Shown here: one piece after another, positions 1-7,951 of the stretch | How positions within the stretch are numbered: the first letter of the stretch is position 1 | Layout of the letters: each line of letters starts with the position of its first letter | Notes under the pieces: generated by a model | The model's input: only the letters and a program-made list of their open reading frames with translations | What the model was told of the DNA's origin: nothing | The model's database searches: none | NCBI GenBank assembly: GCA_902200405.1 | Contig: CABIKN020000012.1 | Span: forward strand, 1 to 49,772 | DNA: 49,772 nt | Direction: 5' to 3' | Source of the DNA: Candidatus Roizmanbacteria bacterium | Lineage (GTDB): Bacteria; Patescibacteriota; Microgenomatia; UBA1406; GWC2-37-13 | Translations under genes and position numbers: made by a program

Positions 1-1
1 A

Positions 2-1429
2 TCTAAAAAGGGTGAAAAAATCGTTACCTTGGATGAAAAAGAAGTTACTCTGCCGGGAGGAGATATCGTCATGGAGGATGGATCAGGTCGACTAATTGAT
101 CTTTGCGGAATAATGGGCGGTCTAAATTCTGCTATCAGTGATATGACAAAAAACGTGGTTCTATTTGTCCAGACCTATGACAAGGTACGAATTCGGAAAA
201 CTACCATGACAACTGGAGTCAGAACAATTGCATCAACTTTTTTTGAGAAAGGTCTTGATCCCGAAAGAGTCGAGCCAACCTTAGTTTACGGAGTTGAATT
301 ATTAGAAAAATACGCGCAAGGAAAAGTAGGATCAAAATTGTATGATATTTATCCGAAAAAGCATGAAGAAAAGTTATTGGTTATGGGTTATGAGCTAATT
401 GGAAAGAAAATCGGTGTTGAAATACCAAGGAAAACAATAGATTCGATTTTGACAAATTTGGGATTTGGTGTTTCTGACGCGTCGAAACAGGGTCTGACCC
501 TCCGGGAGGGTCAGACCCTACAAATAACCGTTCCGTCATTCCGCACCAACGATATCAACATTCCAGAAGACATCATTGAAGAGGTGGCACGTGTATACGG
601 ATACCATAATATTCCGTCAGTCCTTCAGACGGCGACGTATGTCAGTCAACCAAAGGATATGGAAGACCTATTTGTCTTTCAAAATAGAATTAAAATATTT
701 CTAAAACATTTGGGTTTAAACGAAGTTATAAATTACTCGATGATTTCTAAAAAAATGATTGAAGAGTCCTGTTTGAAAATTGAAGATCATTTGAGATTGT
801 CCAACAGCATTTCCGAAGATATCGAGTACCTAAGAATTAGCTTATTACCATCGCTTAAAAAAAATATTAAAGAAAATTCTGGTAAAAAGGATGTTTTAAA
901 ATTATTTGAACTGGCCAAGGTTTATCTAAAAAGGGTCAGTCCTGTTAAGGACAGTCCTTATAAGGACGGACCTTATGAGGAGAGTCCTTGTGAAGAAGTT
1001 TATCGCCTAGCCATTGCCACAAATACAAATTATTCAGATTTGAAAGGCATAATTGAGGCGGTTTACAAAGAATTAAATATTGATGTAGGGAATAAAAATT
1101 TTTATTCCGTACCAGATATAATAGAAAATAACGGGATTTTTATGGTTGAACTCGATTTTCAATCTTTAATTAACAACTGTCAGTTAGTGCCAAAATATAA
1201 GCCACTTCACCCATACGCAATTATCAAATTAGATAAAACTTTCGAAATTCAGCCTCATACAACCTACGCGGTTGTACGGCAAAAGGCCTTTCAGTCGAAA
1301 CTATTGCAAAAAATTGAAGTCGTTTCAGTTTTTGAAAATAAATTTAGTCTTCGTTTTTATTATTCCTCGCCAGATCGAAACATTACCGAAGAAGAGGCGA
1401 AAAAGGAACTAAATAGGGTCAGACCCTAA
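2..1429 (+). CDS. pheT: Phenylalanine--tRNA ligase beta subunit, 5'-truncated by window edge
   Basis: The frame is open to the left edge, so the gene starts outside the window; 475 codons are visible. In order there is the end of the B3/4 editing domain (LCGIMGG near visible residue 35), a B5 DNA-binding-like domain (about 120-200, VPSFRTNDI and EEVARVYGY), the non-catalytic class II synthetase-like core, and a C-terminal FDX-ACB anticodon-binding domain (from HPYAIIKLDK). It pairs with PheS to charge tRNA-Phe. Two oddities are visible. B5 contains a 31-bp perfect inverted repeat (489-519), and the core contains four 15-bp tandem units (938-997) that encode SPxKD-like pentapeptides. The last residues, RVRP, and the stop come from a dispersed repeat, so the FDX-ACB end looks about ten residues short. 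Identity is clear; effects on function are inference. Confidence 0.95.
   Translation, partial: SKKGEKIVTLDEKEVTLPGGDIVMEDGSGRLIDLCGIMGGLNSAISDMTKNVVLFVQTYDKVRIRKTTMTTGVRTIASTFFEKGLDPERVEPTLVYGVELLEKYAQGKVGSKLYDIYPKKHEEKLLVMGYELIGKKIGVEIPRKTIDSILTNLGFGVSDASKQGLTLREGQTLQITVPSFRTNDINIPEDIIEEVARVYGYHNIPSVLQTATYVSQPKDMEDLFVFQNRIKIFLKHLGLNEVINYSMISKKMIEESCLKIEDHLRLSNSISEDIEYLRISLLPSLKKNIKENSGKKDVLKLFELAKVYLKRVSPVKDSPYKDGPYEESPCEEVYRLAIATNTNYSDLKGIIEAVYKELNIDVGNKNFYSVPDIIENNGIFMVELDFQSLINNCQLVPKYKPLHPYAIIKLDKTFEIQPHTTYAVVRQKAFQSKLLQKIEVVSVFENKFSLRFYYSSPDRNITEEEAKKELNRVRP
489..519. repeat. Perfect 31-bp inverted repeat inside pheT
   Basis: The arms AGGGTCTGACCCTCC (489-503) and GGAGGGTCAGACCCT (505-519) are exact reverse complements around one base. 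The insert keeps the pheT frame and adds GLTLREGQTL-like residues to the B5 domain. The same GGGTCTGACCC core recurs at 1415-1442 and 46450-46480. Confidence 0.9.
938..997. repeat. Four 15-bp tandem units inside pheT
   Basis: Four consecutive 15-nt units resembling AGTCCTTATAAGGAC start at 938, 953, 968 and 983. They are in frame and encode the pentapeptides SPVKD, SPYKD, GPYEE and SPCEE. Each unit contains the AGTCCT/AGGAC palindromic pair, so the array looks like an expansion of the nearby GGGTCAGTCC repeat type (931-943). Confidence 0.85.
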
Positions 1430-1442
1430 AGGGACTGACCCT
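1415..1442. repeat. Dispersed GGGTCAGACCC repeat at a convergent gene junction
   Basis: AGGGTCAGACCCT (1415-1427) is followed after two bases by AGGGACTGACCCT (1430-1442), a nearly inverted copy. The element holds the pheT stop (1427-1429) and overlaps the stop of the convergent PBP gene (1441-1443). It may fold as a transcript end for both genes, but there is no clear T-tract. Confidence 0.75.
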
Positions 1443-3981
1443 ATGGTGACGGCGTGACATAATCCCATGGTTTGTTGACTCCAAATTTGATTGTTGATTC
1501 ACCTTGCTTGTCTTTTTCATTAGTCCCGATTATCTGGAGCTCATAAACCCCGTCAGCTATTATTGAAATTGTTTCATCAATGTCACGTTTATCTTCATTC
1601 CAATCAAATCTTGTTTCACCGTTAATTTTAATTTTGACGTTCTTAATTTTCTCCAAAGATGCAATTTTAGCTTTTATATTTAAATTTCCTGAAGAAACTG
1701 TCGAGTGATCTCCTGGGTTTTTTACAGATACAATTACGGAGTCGGTAGCAGAATCAGACGTATCTGTTGGAGGTTTATATTTATTATCTCCTTGCTGTCC
1801 GGCCCAAGCATTGATCGCTTCCTGCCATCGATTTTTACCATCAGTTGACACGGGGTCACTTTCGGTGATAACTATAAAATCTTTCTCTTCGTAGTTGCCA
1901 CTTTTAATTTCGATTTCGTTTGCAAGTTTGCCATTAGATTTTGATATTTTTATTTTTTTGTACCATGGAGAAATATCCTTAGGTTCTGTACCTTCAATAT
2001 AATATTCTGATCGAGTTGGATAACCATCTTTCGGTAATCCACCCAAATACGAATCAACTATCAAAGCTTTGACTTTGTCCGGTTTATCCATAATTCCGTC
2101 ATCGTATTTTTTCAATAGTTCACGCATAATCCTGTACCAAATAGGTGAAGCTCCGGTTGCACCAGAAGCAATTTTTGGATTCATTTTACTATTGTCATTG
2201 TTACCCACCCAAACGCCTACTGTAATTGATTTAGTGTAACCAACTGTCCAGTTATCCCGTTTATCATCAGTTGTTCCGGTTTTGACGGCCACAGTTTTTC
2301 CGGGAACATTAAGATACGAATTTGGGCCAAACTCATCAATTCGAGCATTGTTATCAGACAAAATATGGGAAAGTAAAAATGAAATTTCCGGAGAAAAAAC
2401 CTTTTTTTCTTGAATCCTAACTTTTTTAAAAATATTTTTCCCTCTAAAATCGCTAATATCTGTAATTGAGCTAACCTCATGTTTCAAACCGCCTGTTGCC
2501 AATACCGAATAAGCAGAAGTAAGATTGAGCAGGGTAGTTTCTCCTCCTCCTAATGTCAGAGACAACCCAAATCTCTTTAAATTTTCACTGTTTGGTGCAA
2601 AGGTTGGCATTCCAAGGTCATCTAATTTAGTTAAAAAGTCGCGAACACCCAGTACTGCCAAAGATTTAACTGCCGGGATGTTGATTGAGTTGCCTAGAGC
2701 AAATCTCAGTTGAACCGGACCTCTAAATTTACCATCATAGTTGATGGGAGAATAGTCTTCTGTACCTTGATCCGGAAAAGTTGTCTTGACATCCATAAAG
2801 ATTGTTGAAGGGGTATAACCTTTTTCAAAAGCTAGACCGTAGGTAAACGGCTTTAGTGTACTTCCTGGCTGGCGTTGGCCCAGTTCGGCCACATTAAATT
2901 TTCCAAATTTTTCATCATTAAAATCATAGGAGCCAACCATGGCCAAAATCTCTCCCGTTTTTGAATCGAGAACTACAACAGCGGCATTAGTGGCGTTAAA
3001 ATCCTTTAATTTAGCAATTTCTTCTTTGACGATTTTTTCGGCAGTTTGTTGAACTTCTAAAGATAAGCTAGTTTTTATTTTGACACCTTGATCAATGATC
3101 TTTGAACCATATTCGTTTTCAATCTGGTCTTTGACATAAAAAACAAAATGAGGGGCTTCAATTAAAATTTTGGGGGCGCTAAATTTTGTTGACTCCACTT
3201 TTTTTAAAGCAGAATTTTCTTGATCACGAGTCATATATCCATCTTCACGCATTCGGCGCAAAACACTTTTAGTCCGCGCTTTCCAAGCATCATTTTTTCC
3301 GATGAAAGGGGAATAACTACTGGGTGACTGAGGTAATCCGGCTAGAATTGCCGATTCTGTCAGACTAAGATCCTTTACTGACTTTCCAAAATAGGCTTTG
3401 GCGGCGGTTCCCACACCCCAATAAGTTCCACCGTAAGGGGCTTCGTTCAAATACATTAACAGTATTTCGTCTTTTTTATAACGTCTTTCAACTTCAAATG
3501 CAAGAATAATCTCTTGAACCTTTCGAGTAATTGTTTGTCTATTTGTAAGAAGTACGTTTTTAATTAACTGTTGAGTAATTGTTGAGCCACTTTGAAGTCC
3601 TCGACCTAAAAACATATTAAAAACAGCTCGAATCATACCGGTTTGGGAAAAGCCACCGTGTTTATAAAAATTTTTATCTTCAATTGCTATCGTCGCCTCT
3701 TTGAGAGTTTTTGGGATTTCTTCAAAGGCAACTGGAACGCGATTTTTATCTTTATACATATCATAAAGAACCTTGCCTTCACGATCCAAGAAAACTGTCG
3801 AGTAACCTGTTTGTTGCGAAAGCTTGGAAGGGGATGGGAGATCTTTTGCATACCAAGCAAAGAGTACAAATAAAAAAATGAATCCAAGAATTACAGCCCC
3901 AGTTAAAAAAAATAGAAATTTTGCTATTAATTTTTCTTTATCGTATTGAGATCGAAATCTCTGATGATGAGATAATCGCAT
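1441..3981 (-). CDS. Class A penicillin-binding protein (PBP1A-like bifunctional peptidoglycan synthase)
   Basis: This 846-residue protein polymerises lipid II glycan strands and cross-links them outside the membrane. It has a cytoplasmic basic N-terminus, a membrane anchor (about 22-43) and a GT51 glycosyltransferase with E101 in EDKNFYKHGG and the GSTITQQLIKN motif (132-142). A transpeptidase follows with the catalytic motifs STLK (S374), SIN (432-434) and KTGT (567-570). The C-terminus carries a linker rich in T, S and D and an Ig-like domain (about 750-840). All catalytic residues expected of the family are present. It is convergent with pheT; the two stops lie in a shared repeat. No shape or division partner adjoins it, although mreB lies further along. 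Confidence 0.95.
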   Translation of the reverse strand: MRLSHHQRFRSQYDKEKLIAKFLFFLTGAVILGFIFLFVLFAWYAKDLPSPSKLSQQTGYSTVFLDREGKVLYDMYKDKNRVPVAFEEIPKTLKEATIAIEDKNFYKHGGFSQTGMIRAVFNMFLGRGLQSGSTITQQLIKNVLLTNRQTITRKVQEIILAFEVERRYKKDEILLMYLNEAPYGGTYWGVGTAAKAYFGKSVKDLSLTESAILAGLPQSPSSYSPFIGKNDAWKARTKSVLRRMREDGYMTRDQENSALKKVESTKFSAPKILIEAPHFVFYVKDQIENEYGSKIIDQGVKIKTSLSLEVQQTAEKIVKEEIAKLKDFNATNAAVVVLDSKTGEILAMVGSYDFNDEKFGKFNVAELGQRQPGSTLKPFTYGLAFEKGYTPSTIFMDVKTTFPDQGTEDYSPINYDGKFRGPVQLRFALGNSINIPAVKSLAVLGVRDFLTKLDDLGMPTFAPNSENLKRFGLSLTLGGGETTLLNLTSAYSVLATGGLKHEVSSITDISDFRGKNIFKKVRIQEKKVFSPEISFLLSHILSDNNARIDEFGPNSYLNVPGKTVAVKTGTTDDKRDNWTVGYTKSITVGVWVGNNDNSKMNPKIASGATGASPIWYRIMRELLKKYDDGIMDKPDKVKALIVDSYLGGLPKDGYPTRSEYYIEGTEPKDISPWYKKIKISKSNGKLANEIEIKSGNYEEKDFIVITESDPVSTDGKNRWQEAINAWAGQQGDNKYKPPTDTSDSATDSVIVSVKNPGDHSTVSSGNLNIKAKIASLEKIKNVKIKINGETRFDWNEDKRDIDETISIIADGVYELQIIGTNEKDKQGESTIKFGVNKPWDYVTPSP

Positions 3982-4038
3982 GAATAAAGTATATCAAAAG
4001 TGGCAAAATAATTTTATCCAAGTATCTATTTTATACTG

Positions 4039-4248
4039 TTATGGGGGTGTCGGTTTCTTCGCTCTTCTAATCTCATAGAGCGATTTTCTTTTTCCACGCT
4101 CATATATTTCATAAGATCTAACATTAGTTCTATGCTCTAAAACAGATGAAAAAACTTCAAATTGTATACCATTTTTATCATCATCTTGTGCCGAAAGTGC
4201 ATCCTTTCTACTTTTTAGCCATCTGCGTATACTAAAATTCTCAATCAT
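4039..4248 (-). CDS. Small basic hypothetical protein
   Basis: An unrecognised 69-residue ORF starting MIENFSIRRW. It has no membrane segment or signal peptide; charged residues dominate and the tail is RRAKKPTPP. It stands alone on the minus strand upstream of the PBP start, with an AT-rich 230-bp spacer on its 5' side. Composition is like real small patescibacterial proteins, but no motif supports a function and it could be spurious. Homologues in related genomes would settle it. Confidence 0.4.
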   Translation of the reverse strand: MIENFSIRRWLKSRKDALSAQDDDKNGIQFEVFSSVLEHRTNVRSYEIYERGKRKSLYEIRRAKKPTPP

Positions 4249-4452
4249 ATACGAGTTATTTTACTTCTTCTTCTTCTTTTCAATCGCAAATTGAGTGAAT
4301 TGGATTGAGATGTCATTCACTATTTTTTTTAGCTTCTTAACAATCTGGAATGTCACTTTTGTAGGTTATAAAAGGTTGACAAACTTATATCACTCAAATA
4401 CGCTTTTACTATGATCGTCGATTGAAGAATTTTTTTGAACTTGTTAATAGTT
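4249..4452. other. Spacer with a possible 31-codon ORF remnant and one dispersed element
   Basis: On the minus strand a GTG at 4356 opens a 31-codon frame ending in a lysine run at 4261, which may be a gene remnant or chance. The plus strand carries TTTTGTAGGTTATAA (4357-4371), also found at 37186, 42534 and 43671. TTGACA at 4376-4381 lies about 100 bp upstream of the TrpR-like gene, but no convincing -10 box was found at the right distance. Confidence 0.4.
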
Positions 4453-4478
4453 ACTTCAATCGTTTAAACGATTGAAGT
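4453..4478. promoter_or_regulatory. 26-bp perfect palindrome abutting the TrpR-like start codon
   Basis: The arms ACTTCAATCG and CGATTGAAGT flank TTTAAA, giving a perfect 26-bp palindrome whose last base touches the ATG at 4479. Copies occur at 4926-4947 and 5684-5707. The position over the ribosome-entry site fits an operator or translational hairpin. A dispersed repeat with no regulatory role is the alternative. Confidence 0.6.
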
Positions 4479-4919
4479 ATGGCAAGAGTATCAAAGTTTA
4501 AATTGAGGGACGACGTTCTTGAAAAATTGTTCGGTATGTTTTTTGAAACTATTGGAAATCGAGATGACAAAAAGCAATTTACAAAGATAATCAATGGAGT
4601 CTTTTCACAAAATGAGAGAATTGTTTTTGCTAAAAGAATTGGTATCGTATATTTACTTCTAAAAAATATTGATTTACATAACATATGTATGGCTCTCAAT
4701 GTTTCGACCGGGACAGTCGCAAAATTTAAACTGTTAATAGAAAACAATCATGAAGGATTGAATGAAGCATTTGAAGAAATTATTTTACGCGATAAAACTC
4801 GAGAAGCAATTGATGATTTTTTTAGTTTGATATTCAGACCAGGGAAATATGGAGTGAATTGGGAACTTGCTTGGGAAAGAAAAAGAGAAAGTGAAAGAAA
4901 AAAGCGATTTGGAATTTGA
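4479..4919 (+). CDS. TrpR/YerC-like helix-turn-helix regulator
   Basis: A 146-residue protein. Residues 8-95 have the layout of the Trp-repressor/YerC superfamily: a helical bundle beginning LRDDVLEKLFGMFF, then FSQNERIVFAKRIGIVYLL and a recognition HTH, NICMALNVSTGTVAKFKLL (about 68-86). The remaining residues form a basic helical tail (WERKRESERKKRFGI) not typical of TrpR. There are no tryptophan genes in the window, so the ligand is unknown. The gene is bracketed by identical palindromes, one touching its start and one just after its stop, a pattern that suits autoregulation and control of the nuclease that follows. Family assignment is firm; the regulatory reading is inference. Confidence 0.8.
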   Translation: MARVSKFKLRDDVLEKLFGMFFETIGNRDDKKQFTKIINGVFSQNERIVFAKRIGIVYLLLKNIDLHNICMALNVSTGTVAKFKLLIENNHEGLNEAFEEIILRDKTREAIDDFFSLIFRPGKYGVNWELAWERKRESERKKRFGI

Positions 4920-4925
4920 TAGCAC

Positions 4926-4947
4926 TTCAATCGTTTAAACGATTGAA
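4926..4947. repeat. Second copy of the TTCAATCG...CGATTGAA palindrome
   Basis: A 22-bp perfect palindrome, same sequence as the core at 4453-4478, begins 7 nt after the TrpR-like stop and lies about 55 bp before the nuclease start. It could be an operator for the nuclease or a repeat copy. Confidence 0.7.
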
Positions 4948-5000
4948 AGCTTTACTTTGAGGTTTAAAATGAATTACAATTGCTATAAATCCATAAATCC

Positions 5001-5678
5001 ATGAAAATTACTAAAAGACTTTTCTTTATACTTTTACTAATATTTGTCGTTTCACTGGTTTTTAATTTAATTTTTTTGTTAAAACAATATAGGTTTATTT
5101 CCTTGAAAAAAAATAATCGCATTGAAGCAACCGTAATTCGCGTTATTGATGGAGATACAGTCGATGTTTCGAATGGTGAAAGACTCCGATTTTACGAAAT
5201 TGACGCGCCGGAATATCCAAAAGGCTGTTTGGGAGTCGACGCAAAAACCCGAATGGAAAATTTGGTTTTAAACAAAAAGGTTCAGTATGAAAAAATCGGT
5301 AAGGATAATTTTGGAAGAATCTTGGCGTACGTGTTTGATAGTAGACTTTTGGTTAATGAAGTGATGGTGGAAGAGGGTTTGGCCTATTTTATAAAAGGAA
5401 AAGTTCAAACACAAAATTCTTTATTGATAGAACAATCCCAAGACAAAGCAAAATTATCTGAAAGAGGAGTCTGGTCTAGTTTTTGTCAAACAAAAAAGGA
5501 AGGTTGTGATATCAAAGGTAATTACAGATCAGCTGACAATACGCGAATTTATCACACGCCCAACTGCTATAACTATGATAGAATAACAATCAAGCTTGGA
5601 ACTTCTGACCGATGGTTTTGCAATGAAGAAGAAGCCAAAAAAGCAGGATTCAGAAAATCCAACGACTGTCCGAAATAA
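5001..5678 (+). CDS. Membrane-anchored thermonuclease (SNase-like) with a C-terminal cysteine module
   Basis: A 225-residue phosphodiesterase of the staphylococcal nuclease family. Residues 6-28 form an N-terminal membrane anchor. The SNase barrel (about 42-160) keeps VIDGDTVDV, the arginine in ERLRFYEIDAPE and the second arginine in DNFGRILAYV, so it should be active with calcium. After it comes KGNYR...IYHTPNCYNY...RWFCNEEEAKKAGFR...C, a four-cysteine module often found behind secreted nucleases and probably metal binding. The active domain should face outside, which suits uptake or scavenging of DNA by an organism that probably cannot make nucleotides itself (family-level inference). Palindromes of the TrpR-like locus lie on both sides. 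Confidence 0.88.
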   Translation: MKITKRLFFILLLIFVVSLVFNLIFLLKQYRFISLKKNNRIEATVIRVIDGDTVDVSNGERLRFYEIDAPEYPKGCLGVDAKTRMENLVLNKKVQYEKIGKDNFGRILAYVFDSRLLVNEVMVEEGLAYFIKGKVQTQNSLLIEQSQDKAKLSERGVWSSFCQTKKEGCDIKGNYRSADNTRIYHTPNCYNYDRITIKLGTSDRWFCNEEEAKKAGFRKSNDCPK

Positions 5679-5683
5679 ATTTA

Positions 5684-5707
5684 CTTCAATCGTTTAAACG
5701 ATTGAAG
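5684..5707. repeat. Third copy of the CTTCAATCG...CGATTGAAG palindrome
   Basis: A 24-bp perfect palindrome that begins 6 nt after the thermonuclease stop and ends 12 nt before the start of a small membrane peptide. In all three copies the palindrome lies directly at a gene boundary. A diverged copy (arms ACTTCGATCG / CGATCGAAGT) sits inside recG at 6294-6319. Confidence 0.7.
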
Positions 5708-5718
5708 GACTTACAGTT

Positions 5719-5829
5719 ATGAAAATATTAGGGAAAAAAATAAATCACAATAGTATTTGGAAGGCAATAATGATCGTTTCCTCAATACTGTTGATACTGA
5801 TGTCATTTGCACCAATGTTTTTGAGGTAA
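5719..5829 (+). CDS. 36-residue single-pass membrane peptide
   Basis: ATG at 5719 opens 36 codons. A basic, polar start (MKILGKKINHNSIWK) is followed by one hydrophobic helix (AIMIVSSILLILMSF) and the end APMFLR. The even hydrophobic stretch with a positive N-terminal flank argues for a real inner-membrane peptide. It has its own palindrome upstream and lies 67 bp before recG. Function unknown. Confidence 0.55.
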   Translation: MKILGKKINHNSIWKAIMIVSSILLILMSFAPMFLR

Positions 5830-5896
5830 ACTAAACAGCAGGGATTAGGGATTAGACGGTTAGGGAATAGAAATAAATAAAAATTTAATTGTCAAA
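5830..5896. repeat. Spacer with repeated GGGATTAG words
   Basis: The spacer before recG contains GGGATTAGGGATTAG followed by degenerate GGTTAGGGAATAG, an imperfect 7-13-nt word repeat of the type seen in many spacers of this window. Confidence 0.5.
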
Positions 5897-7951
5897 ATGC
5901 TTGAAAATTCTATCGAATCGTTACCGGGTACAAGCTCCACTACTATCCGTAAATTCAAATCCTTCGGTATTAATACTTACTTCGACTTGCTTAACTATTT
6001 CCCTACTCGTTACGAGAATTATTCCATCATTTCAAAGATTGATCGAATTCAGGTTGGAGAAATCGTTACTATTTCGGGAAAAATAGTTGAGGCAAAAAAT
6101 CAATACACTCGCTCAAAAATTACGATTCAAAATGTTGTTATAACAGATAATACGGGAACAGTTGAAGTAAATTGGTTTAATCAACCGTATCTGATTCGTG
6201 TTTTTAAAATTGGAGTAAATATTTCCGTCGCGGGATTAGTAAAACAGTTTGGCGCAAAAATATCGATAGAACCAAAAGAATACGAAATCGTCAACTTCGA
6301 TCGATCGAACGATCGAAGTGTTTTAAAACATACAGGAAGGATTATTCCAATTTATTCTGAAAAAAGGGGATTATCAACAAAAACAATTAGGGAAAAAATT
6401 TATGCGGTACTTGATGTGGCTTGCTTGCGCAAGCAAGCAGAGACGCTTCCAAAAGAAATAATTCTATTTAATAATTTGATCGATGAGGACGCAGCTTACC
6501 AACAAATTCATTTTCCGGATAATTTGAACATGGCTAATAAAGCTCGTGGCCGTCTTGCATTTGATGAGCTGTTTAGTTTGCAGTTGGCCAATAATTTGAT
6601 AAAAAAAGAGTGGCAAAAGGAGAAGGTTGGAAATGTGTTCAAAATTTCTAATTTCGAATTTCTAATTTCTAATTTTATCAACAATCTACCCTTCAAATTA
6701 ACCTCCGATCAAAATAAAGTCATCAAAGAAATCGTCAATGATTTAAAAAAAATCACCCCGATGAATCGATTTTTGCAGGGCGATGTGGGGTCAGGAAAAA
6801 CGGTCGTCGCCGCAGTTGCTTGTTATCTATCGTTTCTTAACTGCTATCAATCAATCATTATGGCACCAACGGAAATATTGGCAAATCAACATTATCAAAC
6901 AATTTCTGCTCTTTTTAAAAACTTACCAGTAAAAATTGGGTTACAAACTGGATCAAATAAATCAATTAAAGTAAAGACGCAAAATAATAACATAATTATC
7001 GGCACCCATGCTTTACTTAGTGAGAAACTAAAATTTAAGAAAGTTGGTTTAGTGGTGATAGATGAACAGCATCGATTTGGTGTCAATCAGCGAGCTTTTC
7101 TAAAAGAAAAAACATTAAATTCGCATTTACTGACAATGACAGCGACCCCTATTCCAAGAACTGTTGCGTTGACACTTTACGGCGAACTTGATCAAAGCTA
7201 CATTGCAGAGATGCCGCAGGGACGGCAAATTATCAAAACATTCTTAATTCCAAAAGAAAAAAGATTAGATGGTTACACCTGGATTAAAAAACAAATTAGA
7301 CAAAATAAGGCTCAGGTGTTTATAGTATGTCCACTAATCGAAGAGTCGGAATCCGAGACCTTAAAGTCGGTTAAAGCAGTTAAAATAGAATTTGAAAATT
7401 TAAAAAAAATATTTTCGGAATTCAAGCTTGGCTTGTTGCATGGTAAAATAAGAAGTTCCGAAAAACAGACGATAATGTCAGGCTTTAAAAATAATAAAAT
7501 TGACATACTTGTCAGTACGCCTGTTGTTGAAGTCGGAATCGATATTCCTGGAGCAACTATCATGATCATTGAAGGTGCCGAACGCTTTGGACTTGCACAA
7601 CTTCATCAACTTAGAGGTAGAGTTGGACGTTCAAATAAACAATCATATTGCTTTCTTTATTCAGAAAACGTAACTGAAAAAACTATTAAACGTTTAGATT
7701 ATTTTTGCAAAAACAATCTTGGTGTTAAGCTTGCAGAATTTGATTTGATCAACCGCGGCGCTGGAAATATATTTGGTACTCAGCAACACGGATTTGTGAA
7801 CTTAAAAATAGCCAATCTTTTTGATTTTGAGTTAATAAACAGAACTAAAAAAGCAGTTGAACATTTTGTCGAAAAATACAATATTGAGGAGTGGAACGAG
7901 TTAAATAAAAGAATTGAAAAATACAAGGTCAAGAATATATCTCGAGATTAG
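5897..7951 (+). CDS. recG: ATP-dependent DNA helicase RecG
   Basis: A 684-residue helicase that regresses stalled forks and branch-migrates Holliday junctions. An N-terminal helical segment (LPGTSSTTIRKFKSFGI) leads into the OB-fold wedge (about 50-150). The motor has GDVGSGKT (Walker A, 295-302), DEQH (389-392), TATPIPRT, and a second RecA-like domain with TPVVEVGIDIPGA and QLRGRVGR. All helicase motifs are intact, so inserted repeats appear tolerated: a diverged CGATCG palindrome at 6294-6319, GCTTGCTTGCGCAAGCAAGC at 6419-6438, and an ATTTCTAATTT word repeat at 6637-6674 between the wedge and the motor. The 3' end overlaps the convergent pilC gene by 4 nt. Confidence 0.96.
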   Translation: MLENSIESLPGTSSTTIRKFKSFGINTYFDLLNYFPTRYENYSIISKIDRIQVGEIVTISGKIVEAKNQYTRSKITIQNVVITDNTGTVEVNWFNQPYLIRVFKIGVNISVAGLVKQFGAKISIEPKEYEIVNFDRSNDRSVLKHTGRIIPIYSEKRGLSTKTIREKIYAVLDVACLRKQAETLPKEIILFNNLIDEDAAYQQIHFPDNLNMANKARGRLAFDELFSLQLANNLIKKEWQKEKVGNVFKISNFEFLISNFINNLPFKLTSDQNKVIKEIVNDLKKITPMNRFLQGDVGSGKTVVAAVACYLSFLNCYQSIIMAPTEILANQHYQTISALFKNLPVKIGLQTGSNKSIKVKTQNNNIIIGTHALLSEKLKFKKVGLVVIDEQHRFGVNQRAFLKEKTLNSHLLTMTATPIPRTVALTLYGELDQSYIAEMPQGRQIIKTFLIPKEKRLDGYTWIKKQIRQNKAQVFIVCPLIEESESETLKSVKAVKIEFENLKKIFSEFKLGLLHGKIRSSEKQTIMSGFKNNKIDILVSTPVVEVGIDIPGATIMIIEGAERFGLAQLHQLRGRVGRSNKQSYCFLYSENVTEKTIKRLDYFCKNNLGVKLAEFDLINRGAGNIFGTQQHGFVNLKIANLFDFELINRTKKAVEHFVEKYNIEEWNELNKRIEKYKVKNISRD
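6419..6438. repeat. 20-bp perfect palindrome inside recG
   Basis: GCTTGCTTGCGCAAGCAAGC reads the same on both strands and encodes ACLRKQA in a surface-type linker between the wedge and helicase domains. It has no similarity to the other palindromes in the window. Confidence 0.8.

Noticed and set aside
2217-2480. Minus-strand 87-residue ORF inside the PBP gene
   Set aside because: It lies in another frame of the transpeptidase domain, whose catalytic motifs are intact.
4261-4356. GTG-started 31-codon ORF with a lysine run
   Set aside because: No motif, too short, and the lysine codons reflect a low-complexity stretch; mentioned only as a possible remnant.
4453-5707. CRISPR-like reading of the three identical palindromes
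   Set aside because: They are 450-750 bp apart with genes between, have no regular spacers, and no cas genes are present.
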